Source: Solirubrobacterales bacterium | Lineage (GTDB): Bacteria > Actinomycetota > Thermoleophilia > Solirubrobacterales > 70-9 | NCBI GenBank assembly: GCA_017304845.1 | Contig: JAFKLL010000011.1 | Location: forward strand, 17,480-81,479 | Reading direction: 5' to 3' | Length of the DNA stretch: 64,000 bases | Part shown: positions 32,261-40,062 of the stretch, piece by piece | Numbering within the stretch: position 1 is the stretch's first letter | Layout of the letters: the number at the start of each line of letters is the position of its first letter | Notes under the pieces: generated by a model | Seen by the model: the letters and a program-made list of their open reading frames with translations, nothing else | Database searches by the model: none | What the model was told of the DNA's origin: nothing | Position numbers and translations under genes: made by a program

Positions 32261-33373
32261 GTGGACAGCTACGCTCTCGCGGTGACCATTTCGCTACGCA
32301 CGGAGGATCTGGAGCGTGCCCTGGATGATGCGTACCTTCTCGCAACCAGCAATCGGGAGCTTCCAGAGCAGTGGCTTGATCGGGCTCGACGCCTTGGGGA
32401 AAGTCCGTCTGTCGCGTTCATCGCCGCGGTTGGTGCGGTCCTCCTCGCCAAGGCGGCTGATCCGAACATCGACGCGTTCGTCATCCAGAAGCAGGAAGGA
32501 AGCGCCGGCGCCTACTCGCTCCGAAGCTCGGCCAAGGCGCTGGGAGAAAAGCGGCACGCTTACGGCTACGACATCGGGTCGAGCAGCGACCGGGATCCGA
32601 TCAATCACGGAACCCTCATCGGGTCGAAGCGCTGGGACATCGCGCTGGATCGCATCACCAAGGCCCATAAGCCGTTCTTCCAGGTGATCCTCACCTGGCT
32701 TCCAGACATCAACCAAATGGATCAGGAAGAGGCGACCTTGGCGTTCGCCGCCTATATCCGCGTTCGACGGGAGATTGCTCCAGGCGCAGCGGTGGGAGAG
32801 ATACCCGAGACCCTCGATCAACCGCCTCGACTCACCGACCTCGTCGAAGTACTCGACGCTTTCGTCTCGGCTGATCCCGAGGACGGGGCGAGGGGCATGG
32901 CACTCGTGGCCGCGGCCTTCCGAAGCGCAGGCTTCGATGCCGACGTTCCTTCTCGAAATGATCCGAGGCGCATCGACATCCCGATCAAGCGCGGCAAGGA
33001 GCTCGTGATCGGATCAGAGGTCAAGCAGCTTGTTACGTCGGACGCAACCGCTGACACCTTGGTTCGTGATGTGCTGGATCAGGGGGTTAGGCACGCGCTG
33101 CTCGCGGTCCTTCCACCCGGTCGCGTCGACTTCGATCGACGCACTGTCGTTCGGCGAGCGGAGCGGGACCATGATGTGATGCTCCGGATCGTCGAAGGAT
33201 CAAGGGAGCTTCTGCACGAAGCGCTCATCGGGAGCGTTGCGTCATTCGATGAGTTTTGCTCCGTCTTGCCTCGTGCCTTCGCAGAGGCACTTCGGGACAT
33301 CAGGGTCGCGGATGAATCGATCGAGACCTGGGCCGCGATATCCGAGCGGTGGACCCGGCAACAGGAAAGCTAG
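32261..33373 (+). CDS. probable type II restriction endonuclease, SacI-like
   Basis: A 370-aa protein. GTG 32261 is used; GTG 32282 is an alternative. The middle part (GAYSLRSSAKALGEKRHAYG, then DPINHGTLIGSKRWD and PFFQVILTWLPDINQM) resembles the SacI restriction endonuclease family. The C-terminal half contains DIPIKRGKELVIGSEVKQL, an E-V-K core expected of a PD-(D/E)xK-like active site. It is convergent to an m5C methyltransferase gene 12 bp away, with a Vsr gene beyond, which supports a restriction-modification role. If it is SacI-like the target could be related to GAGCTC, but that cannot be read from sequence. Confidence 0.6.
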   Translation: MDSYALAVTISLRTEDLERALDDAYLLATSNRELPEQWLDRARRLGESPSVAFIAAVGAVLLAKAADPNIDAFVIQKQEGSAGAYSLRSSAKALGEKRHAYGYDIGSSSDRDPINHGTLIGSKRWDIALDRITKAHKPFFQVILTWLPDINQMDQEEATLAFAAYIRVRREIAPGAAVGEIPETLDQPPRLTDLVEVLDAFVSADPEDGARGMALVAAAFRSAGFDADVPSRNDPRRIDIPIKRGKELVIGSEVKQLVTSDATADTLVRDVLDQGVRHALLAVLPPGRVDFDRRTVVRRAERDHDVMLRIVEGSRELLHEALIGSVASFDEFCSVLPRAFAEALRDIRVADESIETWAAISERWTRQQES

Positions 33374-33385
33374 CCTCGAGCCGCC

Positions 33386-34489
33386 TTACGCGGCGAGCAG
33401 CTGATCTTCTGATCTGGATGGGTCCACGATCCCTTCGAGGGTCACCTGAACGTGCGCGGCTACGGCTTCGGCGAGCAGGGGTGGCACGGCGTTGCCGATC
33501 TGCCTGTACTGGGCCACCTGAGACCCCTGGAAGCTCCACTCCGGGGGGAAGCTTTGAAGGGCTGCGGCTTCCTGGACCGTGATCCTCCGGAGACGCTTGG
33601 GGGCGCGAAGGCGAGGCTTGCCTCCTCGTTGAAGCCTCTCGTGGTACTCGACGACCCAAGGGTCGGCGCCATGCTCAAGCTCTTCTTGATCGATGATTGG
33701 GGTGGCGTTTCCGCCCATTGAGGCGGGGATCGTCTTGGCTGGCCCGTCGAGGTCCAGCGGGCGACCGGAGCCGTTGAAGAGGAGGCTGCCGGCATGGGCC
33801 GTGGGTCGCATGATCGGGTTTCGGGCCGGCACCACCCGAGCCGAGCAAACCCCGTCGTTGCCAGGTTGCCCAACCGCGGGTAGCGAAGCCAGTGCCTCTC
33901 GTACGGTTGGCGGGTCATCCTCGGTCGTAGGCGCCGGCTTGGTGGGTCGTGCACCTTGGATACCGATGAGGAACATGCGCTCCCGGGCTTGCGGGACACC
34001 GTAGTGGGACGCGTTCAGCACGAAGATCTCGGCCTCGAAGCCCAACCGCTCGGCGCGAGATACGAGCTTCTCGCGTACCTGAGCCCACCTTGGGTTCTCT
34101 GCCAGAGCCTTCACGTTCTCCATCACGAACGCCCTCGGGCTCAGGTCCTCGACCACGTTCATGAAGTGCTCGACGTGCTGGCTTCGAGGGTCCCCGGGAT
34201 CCATTCGACCAATGACCGAGAAGCCCTGGCACGGTGGCCCACCGAAGACCACGTCAGGGCTCAAGCCGGTCGGTGGAACAGTCGTGAGCACATCGCCACA
34301 GACCGCGACAGAGTCCAGGTTCTCGGTGTAGGTGCGAACGGCCCAGGGGTCGTTGTCGATCGCCCACTTGATCGAGAACCCTGCCTGATCGAAGCCGCGA
34401 TCGAGCCCTCCAGCCCCGCTGTAGAGCGAAACAGCACTAAGTTGACCTGAGCTTTCCACAGACCTCATTGTGCCCTCAGCATCGGACAT
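33386..34489 (-). CDS. DNA (cytosine-5-)-methyltransferase
   Basis: A 367-aa C5-cytosine methyltransferase of normal length. ATG 34489 is chosen for its GGAG about six bases upstream. Conserved motifs in order: I (SLYSGAGGLDRGF, SAM binding), IV (GGPPCQGFSVIGR, with the catalytic Cys), VI (VMENVKAL), VIII (QARERMFLIG) and X (QYRQIGNAVPPLLA). The target recognition region between VIII and X is of ordinary size. It should protect host DNA from the SacI-like nuclease next to it, and its product 5-methylcytosine deaminates to T:G mismatches that the neighbouring Vsr enzyme repairs. Confidence 0.93.
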   Translation of the reverse strand: MSDAEGTMRSVESSGQLSAVSLYSGAGGLDRGFDQAGFSIKWAIDNDPWAVRTYTENLDSVAVCGDVLTTVPPTGLSPDVVFGGPPCQGFSVIGRMDPGDPRSQHVEHFMNVVEDLSPRAFVMENVKALAENPRWAQVREKLVSRAERLGFEAEIFVLNASHYGVPQARERMFLIGIQGARPTKPAPTTEDDPPTVREALASLPAVGQPGNDGVCSARVVPARNPIMRPTAHAGSLLFNGSGRPLDLDGPAKTIPASMGGNATPIIDQEELEHGADPWVVEYHERLQRGGKPRLRAPKRLRRITVQEAAALQSFPPEWSFQGSQVAQYRQIGNAVPPLLAEAVAAHVQVTLEGIVDPSRSEDQLLAA

Positions 34490-34554
34490 ATGTTCGCTCC
34501 AGCCACGTCCCTGAAAGACCTCGACCAGACCCCGAAGCAACTACTCTCGACCTT

Positions 34555-34998
34555 ATGGCGAGCCTTCCCTACCCGCACCCAACCAGTGAGCAGGTGTCCG
34601 TTCGGATGCGGGCGAATCGTCGCGCGGACACGAAGCCGGAAGTCGCGGTCAGATCTGCCCTTCACCGGCTCGGACTTCGTTTTCGCAAGCATCATCCGAT
34701 CCGGCTGCCGAACCGACTCGTGAAACCGGACGTCGTCTTCACAAGGCAGAAGGTCGCTGTCTTCATCGACGGATGCTTCTGGCATGGCTGCCCCGAGCAC
34801 GGAACCACCCCGAAGGCGAACAGTGACTACTGGAAGCCCAAGCTCGAGCGAAACAAGGCCCGAGACCGAGAGGTGGACCTCGGCCTCGCCGCGGCCGGCT
34901 GGACGGTCATACGAGTCTGGGAGCACGACGACGCCTCTATGGTCGCGGCGACAGTTAGGTCTGCCGTCGTCAAGCAATCGAATACTTCTCAGGTCTAG
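34555..34998 (+). CDS. vsr: very short patch repair endonuclease (Vsr)
   Basis: A 147-aa protein of the usual Vsr length. Motifs: RMRANRRADTKPEVAVRSAL near the N-terminus, KPDVVFTRQKVAVFIDGCFWHGCPEH (with the catalytic Asp and the zinc-binding Cys/His), the N-KARDREVD stretch and VIRVWEHD near the end. Vsr nicks DNA at T:G mismatches created when 5-methylcytosine deaminates. ATG 34555 matches the family start; earlier in-frame codons run into the methyltransferase promoter. Divergent to the methyltransferase gene with 65 bp between, so both are likely switched on together. Its end overlaps the convergent DUF2510 gene by 4 bp. Confidence 0.9.
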   Translation: MASLPYPHPTSEQVSVRMRANRRADTKPEVAVRSALHRLGLRFRKHHPIRLPNRLVKPDVVFTRQKVAVFIDGCFWHGCPEHGTTPKANSDYWKPKLERNKARDREVDLGLAAAGWTVIRVWEHDDASMVAATVRSAVVKQSNTSQV

Positions 34999-35510
34999 CC
35001 AAGATCTTCGTCCGGCTTTTTCGTGAGCATCTCCACGAGCGGGTTCGGCTCCTTCGAGCTGGCCGGATGGATCGACACCGCCTCCGGCACCTCGTCCACG
35101 TCCTCACCCGCCGCGATGCGCTTGTAGAGGTCGAGGTTCCCCGGAGCCGGGGCAGAGACCAAGTCCCACTCCTCCCCGTTCCAGTACCTCACCCGGTCTC
35201 CGTAATGCGGGTCGAGCTTCCAACCGGGGCTCAGGTCCGGCGGCGGTTCGATCCCAGCGACCAACTCTGGGTCGTCGCTCCATGCCATCCCATACGTATC
35301 TTTAGGGAACAGCGTCGGCCAAAAGACCGTGAACCTGTCGAATCCGAACTCTTCCGCCCGGAGCGCTGCCGCCGCGTACTCGACCCCGCTGAACGCGGAC
35401 TCCAAGAGCGGGAGCATGTTCTTGATCTCGACCACGACCTGCTCCAGGCTCTCGCCCCAGTTGATCTCCGGCTCGTCCTCGTCCAGATGGCTCTTCTCGT
35501 CGTCGTGCAT
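34995..35510 (-). CDS. unknown protein with DUF2510-like motif
   Basis: A 171-aa protein. ATG 35510 has AAGGAGC six bases upstream. The N-terminus is acidic (MHDDEKSHLDEDEPEINWGE), then a helical part; residues about 90-115 (PGWKLDPHYGDRVRYWNGEEW) resemble the small DUF2510 motif found in many actinobacterial proteins. No membrane segment, which usually accompanies DUF2510. It is the last gene before the right att site and overlaps the Vsr stop by 4 bp. Function unknown; a link to the restriction set is possible only by position. Confidence 0.6.
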   Translation of the reverse strand: MHDDEKSHLDEDEPEINWGESLEQVVVEIKNMLPLLESAFSGVEYAAAALRAEEFGFDRFTVFWPTLFPKDTYGMAWSDDPELVAGIEPPPDLSPGWKLDPHYGDRVRYWNGEEWDLVSAPAPGNLDLYKRIAAGEDVDEVPEAVSIHPASSKEPNPLVEMLTKKPDEDLG

Positions 35511-35627
35511 CTCGTGCTCCTTCCCATCCGGCCAGGGATGGTCTCGGTCCCAGCGGCCGACGGGCCGCGCTGGTACCCACACATATCGCGCCACGAGCCC
35601 GAAGCTGGGCCGGAATCGAGAGAAATC

Positions 35628-35691
35628 GGCGCATATCCGCGCATATCGAGCTGATTTGAGGCACTAGTGCAGTAAATGGAGCAGATATGCG
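35628..35691. repeat. right-end arm-type repeats and palindrome
   Basis: On the minus strand 35628-35647 contains two tandem units CGATATGCGC and GGATATGCGC, inverted relative to the two similar units at the left end (24003-24021). A 10-bp palindrome GCACTAGTGC lies at 35661-35670 and another GATATGCG at about 35684-35691. Likely integrase arm sites about 50-110 bp from the crossover. Confidence 0.5.
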
Positions 35692-35738
35692 GGGTTGGTT
35701 TGAAGTTCCCCGGCGCACCTATTTCCCATGCCCACTGG

Positions 35739-35782
35739 GATGGAGCCAGTCGGGATCGAACCGACGACCTCCTGCTTGCAAA
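35739..35782 (-). repeat. right att site inside intact tRNA-Ala
   Basis: The 3' part of the intact tRNA-Ala(TGC), matching 42 of 44 bases of the left copy. This copy came with the element and rebuilds a working tRNA gene. The T-stem carries a T-A pair where the left copy has C-G. Confidence 0.83.
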
Positions 35783-35813
35783 GCAGGCGCTCTGCCAACT
35801 GAGCTATGGCCCC
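35741..35813 (-). tRNA. tRNA-Ala (anticodon TGC)
   Basis: A 73-base cloverleaf: acceptor GGGGCCA/TGGCTCC, D-loop AGCTCAGTTGGCAGAGC, anticodon arm CTGCT-TTGCAAG-type loop with TGC, T-arm GTCGGTTCGATCCCGAC, discriminator A. Its 3' half is the attachment site of the island, which stops at the end of the gene. Confidence 0.96.
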
Positions 35814-35876
35814 AGGGGGAGGGGATTCTATGTGTTGTCAATGCGGCCGGAGGGTTGGCGCAGATAGCCTGGGCCG

Positions 35877-36728
35877 GTGTCGATCGACGATCTCGCCAAC
35901 GCGCTCGATCAGACCGGCGGTGGCGCCGGTCAGGAGGTGGTGCGGGCCGAGGGAGTCGACGTGTTCCGGTGGTCGGCGAAGCTGAACCGTCGCGTCTACC
36001 TGCTGGAAGGCATCGACTGGCTGGTCGAGCTGGGGCAGCACTGGGTGGTGCTCGGTCCCAACGGAGCGGGCAAGACGACCCTGCTTCACCTGGCGGCCGC
36101 CGACTCCCACGCCTCCGACGGAACCGTGGACGTGTTGGGCCGGCGGCTCGGCGCCACCGACATGAGGAAGCTAAGGGAGGACATCGGCCTGGTCGACGCC
36201 CGCACCTCACGGGCGATCCCGCCTCGCCGGCCGGTCCTGGAGACGATCGAGTCGGGCGCGTTCAACAGCATCGCGCTCCAGCATCAGCGCCTCGAGGAGA
36301 GCCATCTCTCCCGAGCGCGGGAACTGCTGACCACGGTCGGCCTGGACGATCTCGCGACCCGCAGCTTCGGCGAGTGCTCCCAGGGGGAACGGCAGCGCAT
36401 CCTGCTCGCCCGGGCCCTGATGGCCAGCCCCGACCTGCTGCTGCTCGACGAGCCGGCGTCAGGTCTCGACCTGCCGTCCCGCGAACAGCTCGTCTCCGCC
36501 CTGGTCGCGATGGCCGGGCACGACCCGAGCCTCACCACGGTGACCGTGACCCATCACCTCGAGGAGATCCCGCCGACCGTCACCCACGGACTGCTGCTGC
36601 GGGGCGGGAAGGTTCTCGCCCAGGGAACGATCGAGGAGACCCTGACCTCCGAGAACGTCTCGGAGTGCTTCGGCCTCCCGATCGAGGTGGGTCGCCGATC
36701 CGGTCGTTGGTCGGCGACGATCCGCTGA
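35877..36728 (+). CDS. ABC transporter ATP-binding protein
   Basis: A 283-aa ABC ATPase. Walker A GPNGAGKTT is near residue 61, the signature is FGECSQGERQRILLARAL (a CSQGE variant of LSGGQ), Walker B is LLLLDEPASGLD and the H-loop TVTHH. No membrane domain and no permease gene are adjacent. The layout matches the ModF/YlmA-like single ATPases of actinobacteria, whose partners are unknown. GTG 35877 is the start used; the ribosome site is weak. It ends 10 bp from the convergent acidic-protein gene, with a short GGGGA/TCCCC stem in between. Confidence 0.85.
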   Translation: MSIDDLANALDQTGGGAGQEVVRAEGVDVFRWSAKLNRRVYLLEGIDWLVELGQHWVVLGPNGAGKTTLLHLAAADSHASDGTVDVLGRRLGATDMRKLREDIGLVDARTSRAIPPRRPVLETIESGAFNSIALQHQRLEESHLSRARELLTTVGLDDLATRSFGECSQGERQRILLARALMASPDLLLLDEPASGLDLPSREQLVSALVAMAGHDPSLTTVTVTHHLEEIPPTVTHGLLLRGGKVLAQGTIEETLTSENVSECFGLPIEVGRRSGRWSATIR

Positions 36729-36738
36729 ACCCGGGGAC

Positions 36739-37740
36739 TCAGTCCCCGAAGTCGAAGTCCTTGGGTTCCTTCTGCTCGAACCAGAGACGATCGTGCTCCG
36801 GCGTCTCCTCGAGGAACTCCGGGGTCGCTTCGAGCACGTCTTCCTGGTCGTAGAAATCGCTCGAGTCCTCCTCCGACTCCTCGTCGGAAGCCTCGGTCTC
36901 GGACTCGTCGGTGGGCTGGTCCTCGGCGGCGGCGTCCTCGTAGAGAAGCTCCGCGGAGTCCACCTCGTCCTCGTCCTCTTCGGCGACGGGTTCCTCGGTG
37001 ACCGGATCCTCGGTCGGGAACTCGGCCGACTCGGGCTCGTCGGTCTGGTACTCGGCCGAGTCCGGTTCGGCGGTCACGTCGTACTCGACGGTCTGGCCGC
37101 CGGAAGCGACCTCGCCGCTGTCGAGAGCGCGGTCCAACTCGTCGGAAAGCGAGCTTTCGCTGAGCAGGTCGATCTCGTCCTCCTCGGCGATCGCCGCGTC
37201 GACGTCGTAGTGCTCGGTCGGGTGGCTCGCGAGGTGGTGGCGCTCGGCTTCGAGCATGTCCCCGGCATCGCCCTCCTCCTCCACGGCGGGAGGCTCCGGG
37301 GCGGGCTCGGAGGGCTTGGCCTCCGGTGACTCGACCGTGGCCGCCTCGGCAACCGTCTCCTCGGCCTTGGCGTCAGTCTCGGGCTCGGCGGAAGCGGGGG
37401 CCGGCGGCTCGGGAACGGGGTGTTCGGCGAAGGTCGCCTCGGGGTCGGGAGCGGCCGGAGCCTCGGCCTCGGCCGGCTTCGCCGCGGTGTCGGCCTCGGC
37501 TTGCCGGGTCGCTTCGAAGACCTTGTCGAGCTGGTCTCCCTCGCCGGCGGGAGAGGTGAGGCTGGAGCCGGGACTGATCACCTGGGTCTCGGCTTCGGCA
37601 GCGGCGCCAGGGGTCGTGGCGTCGGGCCGATCGGCCTGACCGAAAGCCTCGTCCTCCAGTCCCTTCAGTTCGGATTCATCGGCCCCATGCTGACGCTTCA
37701 GCTCGAGGTGTTCCCGGATTGCTTCGTCGAGAATTCCCAT
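36739..37740 (-). CDS. highly acidic disordered protein of unknown function
   Basis: A 333-aa protein made mostly of Glu, Asp, Ala, Ser and Pro, with almost no hydrophobic core. Only the N-terminus (MGILDEAIREHLELKRQHGA) looks like a folded amphipathic helix. The rest is low complexity with repeated acid-rich stretches (such as VEYDVTAEPDSAEYQTDEPE) and aromatic residues spaced along it. No signal peptide and no membrane segment, so it is cytoplasmic. I know no function; a linker, nucleic-acid mimic or ion-binding role are guesses. Probably conserved in related actinobacteria because of the ordered N-terminal helix. Confidence 0.75.
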   Translation of the reverse strand: MGILDEAIREHLELKRQHGADESELKGLEDEAFGQADRPDATTPGAAAEAETQVISPGSSLTSPAGEGDQLDKVFEATRQAEADTAAKPAEAEAPAAPDPEATFAEHPVPEPPAPASAEPETDAKAEETVAEAATVESPEAKPSEPAPEPPAVEEEGDAGDMLEAERHHLASHPTEHYDVDAAIAEEDEIDLLSESSLSDELDRALDSGEVASGGQTVEYDVTAEPDSAEYQTDEPESAEFPTEDPVTEEPVAEEDEDEVDSAELLYEDAAAEDQPTDESETEASDEESEEDSSDFYDQEDVLEATPEFLEETPEHDRLWFEQKEPKDFDFGD

Positions 37741-37847
37741 TGATCTCTCAGTAGCTGACGGTAGGCCTACAGCCTATGCGGTTTCTGCGGATACGGTGCA
37801 TGACGTCCCTTCTTTGCACGCCGAGACTCCGTATCCTTGTCGGACGC

Positions 37848-37920
37848 GGGGCTATAGCTCAGTTGGCAGAGCGCTTGGATCGCACCCAAGAGGTCGCCGG
37901 TTCGACTCCGGCTAGCTCCA
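37848..37920 (+). tRNA. tRNA-Ala (anticodon CGC)
   Basis: A 73-base cloverleaf: acceptor GGGGCTA/TAGCTCC, D-loop AGCTCAGTTGGCAGAGC, anticodon stem CTTGG/CCAAG with the 7-base loop ATCGCAC (CGC, reading GCG codons), T-arm GCCGGTTCGACTCCGGC and discriminator A. On the opposite strand to the tRNA-Ala(TGC) 2 kb away. Confidence 0.93.
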
Positions 37921-37923
37921 CTG

Positions 37924-37951
37924 GACGGTTGGGAAGTTCGTTCCGACCGTC
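37924..37951 (+). terminator. stem-loop after tRNA-Ala(CGC)
   Basis: GACGGT/ACCGTC with further pairing inward gives an 11-bp stem (two G-T pairs) and a 6-base loop three bases after the tRNA. It also lies just past the end of the convergent membrane-protein gene. No T-run follows. Confidence 0.4.
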
Positions 37952-37959
37952 TGCTGAGG

Positions 37960-38679
37960 TCAGGAACCCCCTGATCCCCCGTCGCGGGACTCGGGGGTCA
38001 TGAGGGCCGTCTTCACGAGACGAACGAAAGTCTCTCGTTCCAGCTCGTCACGATTCGCGTTGCCCAGAGCTTCCGCGTACAGGCCCTCGGGAATCCAGAC
38101 CATGCGATCCCCTCCGAGGTTCTGTCTTTCCAGCATCTTGATCGTCTCTCTCTCGCTTCGGTGCATATCGAGAAACGACCAAGACGCCGACGCCAAGGTG
38201 ACGGCAGTTCCCGCTGCGAAGCCGGCGATCACCAGCGAATCGTGTCCATCCAAGGCGACCTTTGCGGCAAGGATGGTCGCACTTAGCGCGACCAGTCCGA
38301 GCATGGTCTGCAGGAGCCGCACGCCGAAGACCAGGGGAGGTTTCTTCCTTATCTCGGCCACGGCAGTCTCGTAGACGAGACCTTTGTGCCCACCGAGTTC
38401 GGCGTTGACCTCGTCCTCGAGGCGTCGCCGGGTGACGCCGATCGTCGTCAGATCGGCGTACTGCTGGAACATGTACGAGAGCAGCAGAAAGATCAGGGCC
38501 GGTAACGGGATGACAACATCAAGGGTCTCCGCTGCCGCGCCTATCGACGCCGCGATCGCAGACACCGAGAAGATCAGGGCAATGACTCGTTCCGCCGCGG
38601 TGCGGGCTGCCTGATTGACGTGAAAGAAGGCGATCGCCTCTTCGCGACGGGTTTCGAGCAAGGCTTCCTTTCCACTCAT
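37960..38679 (-). CDS. small multi-pass membrane protein of unknown function
   Basis: A 239-aa protein with four likely membrane helices: two near residues 32-72 (VIALIFSVSAIAASIGAAAE and VVIPLPALIFLLLSYMF) and two near 118-170 (LLQTMLGLVALSATILAA and LVIAGFAAGTAVTLASASW). The loop between the pairs is charged (GVTRRRLEDEVNAEL) and the C-terminus is cytoplasmic-looking. The two-hairpin layout is like SLATT-type or other small effector membrane proteins, but the resemblance is weak. ATG 38679. Convergent with the tRNA-Ala(CGC) gene. Confidence 0.6.
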   Translation of the reverse strand: MSGKEALLETRREEAIAFFHVNQAARTAAERVIALIFSVSAIAASIGAAAETLDVVIPLPALIFLLLSYMFQQYADLTTIGVTRRRLEDEVNAELGGHKGLVYETAVAEIRKKPPLVFGVRLLQTMLGLVALSATILAAKVALDGHDSLVIAGFAAGTAVTLASASWSFLDMHRSERETIKMLERQNLGGDRMVWIPEGLYAEALGNANRDELERETFVRLVKTALMTPESRDGGSGGS

Positions 38680-38806
38680 GTGCGCAGCGTAGTCAGATGA
38701 AGTGTTTCGTGATGTCAGAAGTACCGTCGTTCAACCCTCCATCCGAAAGTCAAAGGTCCGCGGATATAGTCCACGACTCTTGTCCAATGCTGGTATGGAA
38801 GGAACT

Positions 38807-40057
38807 ATGCAGCACATCAATAGATACACAGGCTTTACCTTGGGGATTGCCGCTTTGGCAGCGGTTTTCCTTGTAAGCATCACCGCTCTGGCAGGTGCCG
38901 ATGCGTCGAAGCTGGAAGAACAGCCGGTTTCGAATGAAGTAATCGAAGAGTGGTACGCACAATTGGGCCCGAAGGCATCCGAGATGTGGCCCAATGAATA
39001 CGGCGCTATCTGGTATCGCACGCCGGGAGACCCGCAGGGCGGAGTCGATATCGGCTTCACCGAGTACGCGGAGAGCAAGGTGGCATATCTGGCCAAGGAC
39101 TTCCCGCGTCCGGAACTGCTTCACCCCATCACCGTCCCCGTGTCAGACAGGGAGATCAGTCGACGCGTCGTGGAGGTGGCACGTGACCACGCGGCGCTCA
39201 AGAGCGGCGAAGCGCCGTTCGACCAGGAGATCGACCAGAACTACGACGTCAAGGAAGACCTGAAGACCGGCGAAGTCATCGTCGTCATGAACGAGCCCAC
39301 GACTCTCGCAAGGCAGAGCTTCGACAAGGCCTACCCGTTCCCGGTGACCGTCGAGAAGGGCGGGGTCAGCCGCCTCGCCTGTGTCAGCCGCGCGGACTGC
39401 GGGAATCAGCTGCGAGCGGGGATCCAGTCCCGTCGGACCTATGACCCTTCGGTGAAACGATGCTCGACCGGCTTCACCGTCTGGAGCCATGCCGAAGTGC
39501 AGATGCTGTCCGCGGCCCACTGCACCCAGCCCGATCCGACTCGACAGCCTGGAGAGCTCCGCTACCACGGTCAGGCTCCGGGGGATCTCGCCTACGGAAA
39601 GGTCAAGCAGCTCGAGTTCGGCAACGGGGTCGATGTCGAGCGGATCGCTCACAGCGTGAACGACTTCGTCTTCCGTCCCCAGATCTACGCAACCGATACC
39701 GACCAGGCGAAGCCCGTGACCTCGCAGGGCAACTACCTTTCGATTGCGCTCAACCAGGAACTCTGCCGCGCCGGCAACAGCACGGGTCGACGCTGCGGCA
39801 TCGTGCAGAACCTGCATCTGACACCGGGTTCATACGGCGGCCAGTTCACCGACTTCGTCAAGTTCAGCGCGTGCAGCGCCGGCGGCGACAGTGGCGGGCC
39901 GGTGTTCTACGGCGGAAAGGCCTGGGGCATATACGACGGTTACGTCCCCGGTAACGACGGAACCGGATCCTGTGAGGGCAACGGGACGACATCGTTCTTC
40001 GGACCGATCAATCGTGCCTTGGCCGCGGTCGATGCGACCCTGATCCTCGCCAACTGA
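38807..40057 (+). CDS. secreted trypsin-like (S1) serine protease
   Basis: A 416-aa exported protease precursor. ATG 38807 with AAGGA just before it gives a good signal peptide (GFTLGIAALAAVFLVSITA). Residues about 35-215 form a pro-region. The catalytic domain has MLSAAHC with the catalytic His and SAGGDSGGPVF with the catalytic Ser, plus paired cysteines (CVSRADC, CRAGNSTGRRC). The Asp is likely in GVDVERI. The layout matches the streptogrisin/S1E group, whose pro-regions assist folding. A very stable bidirectional terminator follows. Base use is slightly less GC-rich than in the neighbours. Confidence 0.82.
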   Translation: MQHINRYTGFTLGIAALAAVFLVSITALAGADASKLEEQPVSNEVIEEWYAQLGPKASEMWPNEYGAIWYRTPGDPQGGVDIGFTEYAESKVAYLAKDFPRPELLHPITVPVSDREISRRVVEVARDHAALKSGEAPFDQEIDQNYDVKEDLKTGEVIVVMNEPTTLARQSFDKAYPFPVTVEKGGVSRLACVSRADCGNQLRAGIQSRRTYDPSVKRCSTGFTVWSHAEVQMLSAAHCTQPDPTRQPGELRYHGQAPGDLAYGKVKQLEFGNGVDVERIAHSVNDFVFRPQIYATDTDQAKPVTSQGNYLSIALNQELCRAGNSTGRRCGIVQNLHLTPGSYGGQFTDFVKFSACSAGGDSGGPVFYGGKAWGIYDGYVPGNDGTGSCEGNGTTSFFGPINRALAAVDATLILAN

Positions 40058-40062
40058 AAGGG

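Larger units (their letters stand above)
23864..35782. mobile_element. integrative genomic island in tRNA-Ala(TGC) with defence-like cargo
   Basis: About 11.9 kb between two copies of a 44-bp sequence from the 3' half of tRNA-Ala(TGC). The copy at 35739-35782 belongs to the intact tRNA gene; the copy at 23864-23907 is a stranded 3' half. Inside are a tyrosine integrase, an AAA ATPase, a PLD-like protein, a HEPN-containing three-gene unit, a broken antitoxin and a restriction-modification set. Base use between about 24.0 and 31.5 kb is visibly AT-richer than in the flanking genes. The layout fits site-specific insertion into a tRNA 3' end that leaves the tRNA whole. Excision ability is not known. 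Confidence 0.85.

Noticed and set aside
36728..36760. A GGGGA/TCCCC stem between the ABC ATPase and the acidic-protein gene as a terminator
   Set aside because: Only 5 bp long with no T-run; too weak to list as its own feature.
37848..40057. A second island at tRNA-Ala(CGC)
   Set aside because: The region after this tRNA is slightly less GC-rich and has a membrane protein and protease gene, but no integrase and no repeat of the tRNA 3' end was found.
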